The notes beneath the pieces are model-generated. The model was given only the letters and a program-made list of their open reading frames with translations, was not told where the DNA came from and made no database searches. A program made the position numbers and the translations under genes. From positions 1 to 64,000 of the forward strand of contig NZ_CAJJWO010000013.1 in the NCBI RefSeq assembly GCF_905196875.1: DNA of 64,000 bases, in the 5' to 3' direction. The stretch comes from an uncultured Parabacteroides sp. (GTDB lineage Bacteria; Bacteroidota; Bacteroidia; Bacteroidales; Tannerellaceae). Shown in pieces: positions 45,135 to 53,900 of the stretch. Position 1 is the stretch's first letter. Each line of letters starts with the position of its first letter.

Positions 45135-46217
45135 TTATTTTTTATTTAGCAAATGCAGGTACTTCCCATAGCCTTCCGCTTCCATCTTTTCTTTCGGGAT
45201 AAAGCGCAGGGAAGCGCTGTTGATGCAGTAACGCAATCCGCCTTTAGCCCGCGGCCCGTCGTTGAAGAGATGTCCCAAGTGGGCGTCGCCGGTCTTGCTG
45301 CGCACCTCTGTCCGGGTCATGCCATGAGACTTGTCCGTATTCTCCTTTATCAGCGTATTGTCTATCGGCTTGGAAAAGCTAGGCCAGCCGCATCCGGAGT
45401 CGAATTTATCGGTCGAGACGAATAAAGGTTCGCCGGTGGTAATGTCTACATAAATGCCCTCATGCATTTCATTCCAATATTTGTTTTTGAAAGCTCTTTC
45501 GGTTGCATTCTGTTGGGTTACGGCATATTGCTCGGCAGTCAGTGTGGCACGCAATGCGGCATCATCGGGCTTTTCGTATGCCATTTCACTTTCATCCTTA
45601 GCCGATGTTTGTTGCAAACTCGCTTTTTTCGCCATATCGAACAGTTCCGGGCTGATGTGGCAATAGCCGTTCGGATGCTTGTCCAGATAATCTTGATGAT
45701 ATTCTTCCGCCTTATAGAAGTTGGAGAGCGGCTTTACCTCGATAGCCAGAGGCTTGGAATAGTTCCTTGCCAGCTTCGCTACGGTTGCTTGGATGATCGG
45801 GAAGTCGGCTTTATCCGTATAATAGATACCGGTACGGTATTGGCTACCCCTGTCGTTCCCCTGCCGGTTGACGCTTGTCGGGTCGATCGTTTTGAAAAAC
45901 AAGTCAATGAGGAATGCCAAATCAGCACTTTCCCGCAAGTAACTAACCTTGACTGTTTCTGCAAATCCGGTATCGTCCGAACAAATCTGTTCGTAAGTGG
46001 GATTCTTGATATTTCCGTTCGCGTATCCGACTTGGGTGGATACCACACCCTGAATTTGTTTCATAAAATGTTCGGTGCCCCAGAAGCATCCGCCTGCGAA
46101 ATAAATCTCATGTTGCTCTTTCATTTCTGTCTTTTTTGTAACATTCATACTCCAGGCATTCAGCAGCCCGCCTGTAAAAACTATCAGTATTACAATTATG
46201 TTCTTTATCTTTTTCAT
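45135..46217 (-). CDS. msrAB: Bifunctional methionine sulfoxide reductase A/B
   Basis: A 360-residue fusion with an N-terminal signal or membrane anchor (about 5-23). MsrA spans about 35-190 with the catalytic Cys44 in GGCFWG. MsrB spans about 225-345 with SGCGWPSF and the catalytic Cys331 in LRYCINSASLRF. The two halves reduce the S and R forms of methionine sulfoxide. The export signal implies repair of periplasmic or envelope proteins. It follows a DoxX-like membrane protein gene after 5 bases, apparently one operon. Confidence 0.95.
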   Translation of the reverse strand: MKKIKNIIVILIVFTGGLLNAWSMNVTKKTEMKEQHEIYFAGGCFWGTEHFMKQIQGVVSTQVGYANGNIKNPTYEQICSDDTGFAETVKVSYLRESADLAFLIDLFFKTIDPTSVNRQGNDRGSQYRTGIYYTDKADFPIIQATVAKLARNYSKPLAIEVKPLSNFYKAEEYHQDYLDKHPNGYCHISPELFDMAKKASLQQTSAKDESEMAYEKPDDAALRATLTAEQYAVTQQNATERAFKNKYWNEMHEGIYVDITTGEPLFVSTDKFDSGCGWPSFSKPIDNTLIKENTDKSHGMTRTEVRSKTGDAHLGHLFNDGPRAKGGLRYCINSASLRFIPKEKMEAEGYGKYLHLLNKK

Positions 46218-46222
46218 ACTCT

Positions 46223-46681
46223 TTATATTCTTTCTTTTTTAATTAAATACATCATACCCAGTCCAAGCATCGGAATGTCTTTCAATATAAAGAAGTTTGT
46301 AGTAAGGACTCCGTCTACCACATTCCAGGTGTTGGGAGTGGTAAATAGAAAAGTGAATGTAATAAGGAATGTAGCAATAAGTCCTAATGCCGCAAAGACT
46401 CTCAAAACGTCTATCTTTATACTTAACAGTAAAAGCAAGCCTGTTGCTATTTCTAGGACACCAAACAAGTTGGACACATGCTGCACGCTCATCACGTCGT
46501 AAAGCCATGACAGCAAGAAATTGTTTTCGACCAGAGGCTTAATACCTTCCGCTTCGGTTGGAGTAAATTTAAAGACACCGATCCAAACCATTATTACAAC
46601 GATACCCGAAAGCGACACATAATGTCCGGCCTTGGCGAAGCAAGGGAAAAGAGAGCTGATTTTACTGATTATTGTTTTCAT
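46223..46681 (-). CDS. DUF417/DoxX-like inner-membrane protein
   Basis: A 152-residue protein with four hydrophobic segments (about 22-40, 62-86, 88-110, 120-145) and the YkgB/DUF417-type sequence WIGVFKFTPTEAEGIKPLVE. Family members sit beside redox-stress genes. Co-transcription with the exported Msr fusion suggests it supplies or senses reducing power in the envelope, which is inference. Confidence 0.8.
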   Translation of the reverse strand: MKTIISKISSLFPCFAKAGHYVSLSGIVVIMVWIGVFKFTPTEAEGIKPLVENNFLLSWLYDVMSVQHVSNLFGVLEIATGLLLLLSIKIDVLRVFAALGLIATFLITFTFLFTTPNTWNVVDGVLTTNFFILKDIPMLGLGMMYLIKKERI

Positions 46682-46893
46682 ATTCTTTTTTATTTATACT
46701 GACTACTTTTGTTCTTTGATAATTTAGTCGTCCTTTGTCCGGAATACTGACAAGAATAAGAGCACTTTTTTTCATTTTTCTTCAAGACAAGATGTAAAAC
46801 GCTAATTATAAGCAATGAACAAAACACTTTTATTTACATAACCTCATCACAGATTTCGTATCTTTGCCTACATATTCATCGAACAACTGCCTT

Positions 46894-47059
46894 ATGAAAA
46901 AAAATTAGTCATATTGACCGGCGCCGGCAGCAGTGATGTGATCCACCTGCACGGGTAGTTGATGGAAGCCTGTTCCGTTCGCGACTTCAACACGACTTAC
47001 GACATCGGAAGGTGTTAAAACAACTTGCAAATATCTTATTGAGTGATAGTGCCTTTTGA
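46894..47059 (+). pseudogene. Decayed sirtuin (cobB-like) remnant
   Basis: Aligning it with the intact gene (55622-56323) shows two internal deletions: one equal to 55658-55912 (255 bases, with GGC at both junctions) and one equal to 55987-56267 (281 bases). One A is missing from the A-run after ATG, giving an immediate TAG, and a further stop interrupts the LHG region. Homology continues beyond the stop to 47100, matching 56364. The copy runs in the same direction as the intact gene and cannot make the enzyme. Confidence 0.9.
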
Positions 47060-47137
47060 AGGCATTATATATAAGCTCTTTCGGAAAATAAAACCGCAAT
47101 ACCTTACCCCTTTCTTGCCGTGATAATCAAAACTTAT

Positions 47138-47145
47138 TACATTTG
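47138..47145 (+). promoter_or_regulatory. -7 box of the TPR sensor gene
   Basis: TACATTTG fits TAnnTTTG and is 18 bases before the ATG at 47164. CTTG at 47114-47117 is a partial -33 at about the right distance. Confidence 0.4.
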
Positions 47146-47163
47146 CAGTCCAAACATTTTTTC

Positions 47164-49164
47164 ATGAATAAGCAAAGACACTGTATTAATATTATTGTGC
47201 CACTACTCCTCCTGTTAATCGTCTGCAGTCTGACGTTTCCTGTTGCTGCAACCACAGGCAAGAGTATCTCCGAGCAGCAAACCCTGTTTGAAGAAGCGAA
47301 AGAATTGCAGAAAAACAAGGATTTCTCTGCCGCCATCGACCGTTACAAAGAATTGATCACACTTTCCCCGGTCGCCGGTCAGGAAGATTCCGTTTTCAAT
47401 ATACAAGCCGATGCCCTGTTGCAACTCATGTATTCCTACATCTTTGCCAACCGCCGCGAAGACGGTGCCAAGTACTTCACCCGCCTACGCCACGACGACA
47501 ACTGCTGGATCGTGCGCTATTCGCCGCGCGATATCGAAATATGTACCGCCTACGCCCTTTACGAAGCGACCCAACCCGAACAGGCAGCCGTCCTCATCGA
47601 CAGCACCCTGGCGCGCCCGGAAGAGGGAAGAAGTCCCGACCGCCTCTACGTCGACTATGGTATATCGTCCGTTATCTACAACCAGATAGGACAAATATGC
47701 AAAGCCATCGACTGCAACAACCGCAGCCTCGCCATCCTCCGCACCTTGCCCGACAAGACAAAGATGGCCTTCGTTTTCGGCAACCTCGTCTACCAATACC
47801 AGCAGATAGGCGTATTCGATCAGGCGCTGGCAGCCTACGACAGTCTGATTGTCTCCGGTCAGGGCGAGCAGAACCCATACGGCCTCTGTGCAGCCGAAGT
47901 AAACACTGTTCATCTCTTCGATGAATGGGGAATAGAAGAGGAAGTAAAGAACCATCTCGATAAAGCCCGTCAGGCTGCCCATACGTGCGGCGTCACCGAT
48001 GCCTTCCTCCGCGTCGACAACCTGGCCGCCTACTATGCCCTGTTGCAAAAAGATTATCCTACGGCCGCCAGCTTGATCGACAGTATCGGCACACGCCTGC
48101 CCGACCGTTCGCAACCTACGTTCTACCATCGTTTCTATGATAATTACTGTTGCATACTGAGTATCGGCACAGCGGCAAAAGGCGACTCCGGTTACCTCCC
48201 GCGTGCCCGCAAAATGATAGACGAACTGGCCGGACAATCGCTCGACAACCTATCCGTTCTCTCCTGCCGTCTTTTGGGAGACGTTCTGGCAGACAAGGGT
48301 GACGATCAGCTGGCCATCAAAACCTATTCGATCTGTTGCGACTACATCGCCCGCAACAACTTGTTCAACCAGCAACGCCATATTTATTACTCGCTGGCTG
48401 AACTTTACAGCCGCACCGGCAATCATACCGAAGCCAGCCGCTACTACCAACTGGCAAACCAGGCAAACAGCCGTTTCACCGAACGCCGCAATGCCGGGCT
48501 GATCTCCCAGTTCCGCGTCAAATACGAAACACGGGAGAAGGAACAGCAAAACAAGCTGCTTCACTCCGAAGTCGAACTGAAAAAAAAGACAATCAAATAC
48601 AATATCGTCATCATCATCTCCCTGCTTCTGCTGGGATGCGTCTTCGCTATTTGCCTTATCATGCGTCAACGGACACTCAAACTGCAACATATAGCCGATT
48701 GCAAACAACACGAACTCGACCTGATCCGCCAGCGCGAAGCCCGCCTCCTGCTTGAAGAAAAAGAACGTCTGCTCCGGCAAATGCTGAACGACCGCCAGGA
48801 ACTGAACCGCAAAAATGAGGAACTCCGCAACGAACTCGAACAGCTCGATGCCCGTACCGGCCTGCAGGAAATTATCAACAACCTGTCGCCCCGCCTCCTC
48901 ACCACCGAAGAAGAACAGGATTTCCGTCGGCAGTTCGGACTTATTCATCCGGCATTCCTCAGCCGCCTGCGCAAAGTCTGCCCCGGCCTTACCCGCAGCG
49001 AAGAACTGCTGGCCATGCTCATCCGCCTGCAACTAACCACCGACGAGATTGCTTTTGCACTCGGAAACAACCGCGCGAGCGTCCACACCTCACGTTCGCG
49101 CCTGCGTAAAAAAATGGAGATACAGAAAGACATTTCACTGGAAGAGTATCTGAAAGATTTTTAA
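47164..49164 (+). CDS. TPR-transmembrane-HTH regulatory protein
   Basis: A 666-residue protein from the ATG at 47164; a TTG start at 47143 is less likely because it falls in the promoter. A signal peptide is followed by periplasmic tetratricopeptide repeats (about 30-440), one membrane helix (YNIVIIISLLLLGCVFAICL), a charged coiled coil and a C-terminal LuxR-like helix-turn-helix (LTTDEIAFALGNNRASVHTS). This is a known Bacteroidetes one-component sensor design. It probably controls the genes downstream. The DNA is markedly G+C-rich compared with the adhesin gene in the same cassette. Confidence 0.85.
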   Translation: MNKQRHCINIIVPLLLLLIVCSLTFPVAATTGKSISEQQTLFEEAKELQKNKDFSAAIDRYKELITLSPVAGQEDSVFNIQADALLQLMYSYIFANRREDGAKYFTRLRHDDNCWIVRYSPRDIEICTAYALYEATQPEQAAVLIDSTLARPEEGRSPDRLYVDYGISSVIYNQIGQICKAIDCNNRSLAILRTLPDKTKMAFVFGNLVYQYQQIGVFDQALAAYDSLIVSGQGEQNPYGLCAAEVNTVHLFDEWGIEEEVKNHLDKARQAAHTCGVTDAFLRVDNLAAYYALLQKDYPTAASLIDSIGTRLPDRSQPTFYHRFYDNYCCILSIGTAAKGDSGYLPRARKMIDELAGQSLDNLSVLSCRLLGDVLADKGDDQLAIKTYSICCDYIARNNLFNQQRHIYYSLAELYSRTGNHTEASRYYQLANQANSRFTERRNAGLISQFRVKYETREKEQQNKLLHSEVELKKKTIKYNIVIIISLLLLGCVFAICLIMRQRTLKLQHIADCKQHELDLIRQREARLLLEEKERLLRQMLNDRQELNRKNEELRNELEQLDARTGLQEIINNLSPRLLTTEEEQDFRRQFGLIHPAFLSRLRKVCPGLTRSEELLAMLIRLQLTTDEIAFALGNNRASVHTSRSRLRKKMEIQKDISLEEYLKDF

Positions 49165-49190
49165 TCTGCTACATTCCAACGAATTAAAGG

Positions 49191-49210
49191 CTGTACATAT
49201 TTTTGTACAG
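49191..49210. repeat. Small inverted repeat upstream of the second membrane regulator
   Basis: CTGTACA and TGTACAG around six bases, in the 115-base gap after the TPR sensor. No T-run follows, so it is more likely an operator than a terminator. Confidence 0.4.
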
Positions 49211-49279
49211 TAAACTGTCAATAGGTGTTTCTTTCATCAGGGGATCTATTTTCATAGTTTCGTCATAAATTCTATCAAC

Positions 49280-50119
49280 ATGACGAACACACGTAAAATA
49301 GCACTACTTCTGATCGCAGGGGGATGGATCATTACCATCACAATCCTCTTCATCCTGGATGATTTTGTTTTAAACAAAGATGTCCCCGATCATCTGTATA
49401 TATTTCTCTTTGCTTCGATCTTTATTTTATACTGGCTTGTCAAAAGTATCAAATACTACCACAAACGCATACATCACCTTCATACGGAAATAGAAAACGT
49501 ACAGCATGGCATCAGAGAGGTCAATGAGAATATACAATTACATTTAAAGAATATTACTTCAAAAAATATCTCTCAAGAAACAGAAGTATTCCACCTCTTC
49601 CTCTCTTTCAGAAAACACAACCCGGAATTTATACAAACTCTCCGGGAGATGATTCCCGGCATCACTGAAGGAGAAGAAAAACTCTGCATTCTGATCCGTC
49701 TGAACAAAAAAAATAAGGAAATCGCACAGATCCTGCAGATCGACGAAAAGAGTCTTTACACCACCCGCTCGCGCTTCAAACGCAAATTGTCGCTCGGCGA
49801 GCGCGAAACAATAGATAATTGGATACGCAACGTCGGAATAACCGCCTCCCGGCAACCGGCGAAAGCCGCCAAGAAACCTGAAATACCGACAGAGGCCTCC
49901 GGAGATACCGCGAAGACCTCAGCCATGCCTTCCACCCCCTGCGAAACAATGTCGAAAGCTTTAGTGATCGCTCCGGAGACCTCCGAAAGAGTCTCTGAAG
50001 CCTCCGTGATACCTCCGGAGGCCTCAGAAAGGATGTCGAAGACCTCAGTCATACCTCGGCAGGTCTACGGCAATATTCCAGACATTCAAACGAAATCTTC
50101 TTATTTTACAAATATATAA
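49280..50119 (+). CDS. Membrane-anchored HTH protein with repeat tail
   Basis: A 279-residue protein. Two membrane helices lie at about 6-27 and 38-56, followed by a coiled-coil stretch (60-100). A helix-turn-helix module (about 115-180, IPGITEGEEKLCILIRLNKK and IAQILQIDEKSLYTTRSRFK) aligns with the C-terminal HTH of the preceding TPR sensor. After residue 198 comes a Pro/Ser/Glu-rich tail of 14-residue repeats. The HTH would face the cytoplasm. It may be a truncated or partner form of the sensor acting on the same DNA sites. Confidence 0.75.
   Translation: MTNTRKIALLLIAGGWIITITILFILDDFVLNKDVPDHLYIFLFASIFILYWLVKSIKYYHKRIHHLHTEIENVQHGIREVNENIQLHLKNITSKNISQETEVFHLFLSFRKHNPEFIQTLREMIPGITEGEEKLCILIRLNKKNKEIAQILQIDEKSLYTTRSRFKRKLSLGERETIDNWIRNVGITASRQPAKAAKKPEIPTEASGDTAKTSAMPSTPCETMSKALVIAPETSERVSEASVIPPEASERMSKTSVIPRQVYGNIPDIQTKSSYFTNI
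49874..50071 (+). repeat. 42-bp tandem repeats inside the membrane HTH gene
   Basis: About five 14-codon units: KPEIPTEASGDTA, KTSAMPSTPCETMS, KALVIAPETSERVS, EASVIPPEASERMS and KTSVIPRQVYG. The DNA units share CCTCCGGAG-type cores. Copy number could vary between strains. Confidence 0.65.
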
Positions 50120-50131
50120 ACAACGAATAGT

Positions 50132-50965
50132 ATGCCATTAGCAAAACAGATCGGAACTATTAGCCGAACAAAACTAAGCAATTCTGCCCATACAGCGATG
50201 AATACCGAGATTTACGACCGTATTCTGGCTTTTACTATCGCAGAGCTGCATCTCGAGGATCTCGCTCCGGGTTACAAACAATGTATCGACCGTGAAGGTA
50301 AATGCGTCAATCGCATCAGTAAAAGCGCAACTACCGACGAGCTGGTAGCCAAAGATGCGGAACGCGATAAAACTTACCAGTTTATCACTTCGATGGTAAC
50401 CAGCTACCTGACCTGCCCCGATGCTGCTATGCAAACCGCAGCCAAAAAACTGAATGCCCTGCTCCGGGCCTACAAAAACCTCTACAACAAAGCTTACAGC
50501 GAAGAAACAGCCATGATCGACGGTCTGCTCTCCGACCTGGGAAGCCCCGACCTGGAAGCGGCCGCTACAACGTTGAACCTAACGGTTTATTTTGCACAAC
50601 TGAAAACTCAGAACGAGGATTATAAAGCCCTCGACGCCTCGCGCACCGACGAGTATGCCGGTCGTGTAAAAACCGACACCTCCAAAGCCCGCAAAGCAAC
50701 CGACGACATGCTCGACCTCATCGTTCAACGCGTCAACGCCTATGCCGTACTCAAACCGACCGATGAAATCAATAACTTCATCGACATCGTCAACCAGATC
50801 TACCGCAAATACAAAGACCTGATTGCAGCCAAAGGAGGCCCTTCCAGTCCATCCCGCGGCAACGACGATACCGATCCCACGCCCGATCCGACACCCGATC
50901 CGACACCCGAAGAGCCGGATATCCCCGGTGGAGGTGACGACGACGACAGGCCGGTTATTGAATAA
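50132..50965 (+). CDS. DUF6261-like protein with Asp/Pro-rich tail
   Basis: A 277-residue protein, mostly helical, without signal peptide or membrane segment. It looks like the DUF6261 group of Bacteroidales. The tail (about residues 240-277) is a low-complexity linker, DPTPDPTPDPTPEEPDIPGG, ending in Asp/Gly residues. The adhesin downstream has a closely similar PDPTPE linker. It starts 12 bases after the membrane HTH gene and ends 26 before the adhesin, so the three are probably co-transcribed. Function unknown. Confidence 0.65.
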   Translation: MPLAKQIGTISRTKLSNSAHTAMNTEIYDRILAFTIAELHLEDLAPGYKQCIDREGKCVNRISKSATTDELVAKDAERDKTYQFITSMVTSYLTCPDAAMQTAAKKLNALLRAYKNLYNKAYSEETAMIDGLLSDLGSPDLEAAATTLNLTVYFAQLKTQNEDYKALDASRTDEYAGRVKTDTSKARKATDDMLDLIVQRVNAYAVLKPTDEINNFIDIVNQIYRKYKDLIAAKGGPSSPSRGNDDTDPTPDPTPDPTPEEPDIPGGGDDDDRPVIE

Positions 50966-50991
50966 GTATCAACAACATTCACGATTATAAT

Positions 50992-53900
50992 ATGATCTAT
51001 ATGAAAATATTCTCTAATATCTTAAAAGCTTGGCGTTCATGTTACGCCAAGCTTTTAAGCAGCATGCTGCTTATGTTCCTCCCCGGAATAATCTTTGCGC
51101 AGGATACAGGCGGCCCTTTTGCAGACTGGGCCGCCTACGGACAAACAGCCACTGTCGGCTCCAGCGGATCAGACGAAGATGTAACCATCGACAACGCAAA
51201 CTATACAGTTCATACCCCCCTGGGACTCGCTTGGATTGCGTGGGTGACAAATAATAAAAAAACATCTTCCACCCTAACCCACGCTCCTGCCACAACAGGA
51301 TTTGAAAATTGTACAGTAACATTAGATCAGGACATCGATCTTGCAGATGCCACTCTTCCGGTAACAGATAAAAGCTGGATACCCATAGGAAAAGGTGATC
51401 TTTTTAACGCAAACAGAACTACTTTCAAAGGCACATTCAACGGAAACGGCTATCTGATAAAAGGACTGACAATAACCCAAAATACTTATACTCCCATTGG
51501 ACTATTCGGACTTGCAGAAGGAACTAAAATACAAAATCTTGGAGTCGAACTATCAACGACAGGAATACAAATAAATCTAACAAACAACTATGTCGGAGTC
51601 ATAGCTGGTTGCTTGAAAGCAAACGGCAGCATAGATAACTGCTATACAACCGGCAATGGAACAATCACAGTAACAGATACAAATAACGGTGAAAACAATA
51701 TCGGAGGTATAACCGGATATTCCAATACTGGTACAATTAAAAATTGCTACTCTACAATTGATATATCCGGCGCAGGAGCTCTAGTCGGTGGAATAGTAGG
51801 ATTCGCTAATGGAACTAACAACTCTATAACCACCTGTTTTGCCACTGGCTCTTTAGAAGGAAAAACAGTCGCCGGTATTGCAGCATACGGAAGCTCGACA
51901 AGCTGTCTAGCTTTAAATCCGACTATCAAATACACAGCAGGAGGTAACTACTATCGTGTCGGTTCCTACGGAAAGACTGATGCCTTAAGCTACGCAACCG
52001 CCAAGATGCAAGTTTATAATGGAGATACACCCGCAACATTTATCCCTTCCGACAATCAAGAAAAGCACGGTCACGACTGTTATACTCAAACCTCTCTTAC
52101 TTTTCTTGGCGATGCATGGGATACATCGGGAGATAATCTTCCCCGCCTGAAAATAAAAAATGCAGATGGAAGTTACTCGACATGGCCAACCGGTCTGTCA
52201 CAGCCATCTGATAATCTATCTAAAAGCACTTACCTTTCGGCCGCTAACAACTGGTTCCAGATTTACAATGCCAATGTAAGCACAATCAACAGTCAGGATC
52301 TGGATATCTGGATCGAAGAAAAAAACGAAGGCAATATCTATCACGTCAGAACCGCACTCGGATTAGCCTGGATCAATTATGTGGTAAGGGTAAGCAGAAA
52401 CTCCCCATTTGATCCTCTCTTCCCGAAGGATTACTGTTTCAAAGGTAACACTGTCATACTGGATAATGATATAAACCTCACCGCCGATTACAATTTCGAA
52501 TGGTTACCGATCGGATACGCTACATCAGTGTTCAAAGGGATCTTCGATGGAAACTCACACACGATCTCTAATATGATAATCACTAAACTGGCTGATGAAA
52601 CAAAAATAGTAACAACAGGATATATAGGATTATTCGGAGATATCACAAACTGCCAGATCAGAAATCTGACAGTAAAAGGCAGCATTACATTAACTTCTTC
52701 CTCCTTCCCTAACAAATACGGAAGCGTTTCCATCTGTACAGGAGGTATCGCAGGAAGTATCACCAACACTGCTGGTACCAATGGAAGCATTACCAACTGT
52801 GCCTCTTCCGTAAAGATCGATATCAATGACGATACACGCGACTATTACGTCGGAGGAATTATCGGTAGTTACATTCCAAACGCCGGTACACTGGATAAGG
52901 TTTATTCGACGGAGGATATAAAAGTCACAGGAAAATTAGTTAATGCAGGAGGTATTGCCGGTGAAAATAGAGGGACAATATCAAATTGTTACTCCACATC
53001 AAATATAGATGCAACCGGCACAAACTCCAAGCATCAAACCTACGCAGGCGGATTAGCCGGTTTTAATTATAACGCCACGTTGCAAAACGGCTTTGCCACA
53101 GGTTCGGTTAAAGCGACTAACACAGGCCAAACACTTTCTGCTGCCGGTGGTATCTGTGGAAACAAATCCAACACGATTAATTGTCTGGCTCTCAACAAAC
53201 CTTTCACGAACGGAGAAGCTGCAATCTTCACTAATCACAGCACAGCTCTGGGACGCATAGATAGCGGAACAGCCAAGACCGAGCTAGAAACGAACTACGC
53301 CAGCACGATGATCACTCTTCAGGCAGGTTCAAATGCAATAGCCATCCCCTCCACCGATAAAAAGCCGAATGAAAAAAACGGAGCCGATGTCTATCTGGAA
53401 AACTATCGTGCCCAACTGGAAACAGCCTGGAATGATAACTGGACATTCAGCGACACCAATCTTCCTCAATTAAAAGGGAGCTTTCCAAAACAACCTCAGC
53501 TACCGGCATCAACCTATCTGGCTGCGGTAGCCGGACAATCGCTAAAGCTTCCCAACGATGGTTCATCCATTTCCATCTCGAACAAGGACGGACAATGGAG
53601 CTACAAAGACGAAAACAACCTGGATGTACCTTTCAACGGGACAATCGAAAGTTCCGACGAAACGTCAGTGGATAACACGCTGACAATATCCACCTCTGCA
53701 ACATCGGTACCGGGGCCGGCACTTACATTCCAAAATGTACATCTCACACCATCTACAGGCACTCCTCTGACTATTAACAATGGTTCTTCTCTGACCATTA
53801 ACGTCGAAGGCTCCTGCTCGATGAATAGTTCCGATGCAAACGCATTAATAAATAATGGGATTCTCTCCGTAATAGGCGATGGCACACTGAGCCTGTCTGC

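Larger units (their letters stand above)
46682..47163. other. Intergenic region holding a sirtuin gene remnant
   Basis: A 482-base stretch between the DoxX-like gene and the TPR sensor. Positions 46882-47100 are a decayed copy of the sirtuin gene at 55622. A -7 match TATCTTTG (46859-46866), in the same position relative to the gene as in the intact copy (55591-55598), is preserved. A second -7 match, TACATTTG (47138-47145), is 18 bases before the sensor start. Confidence 0.6.

Noticed and set aside
45462..46502. Plus-strand open frame of 346 codons across two genes
   Set aside because: Runs antisense through the MsrAB fusion and the DoxX-like gene, whose families are certain; no domain or start signal supports it.
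47485..48237. Minus-strand open frame of 250 codons
   Set aside because: Antisense to the TPR sensor; long shadows are expected in this G+C-rich gene and no family was recognised.
48250..49032. Minus-strand open frame of 260 codons
   Set aside because: Antisense to the coiled-coil and HTH part of the TPR sensor; the Phe/Leu/Gln-rich product reflects the complementary codons.
50870..50925. Short repeats CCCGATCCGACAC as a possible CRISPR or satellite
   Set aside because: They encode the in-frame DPTP linker of the DUF6261-like protein; the units are adjacent without spacers.
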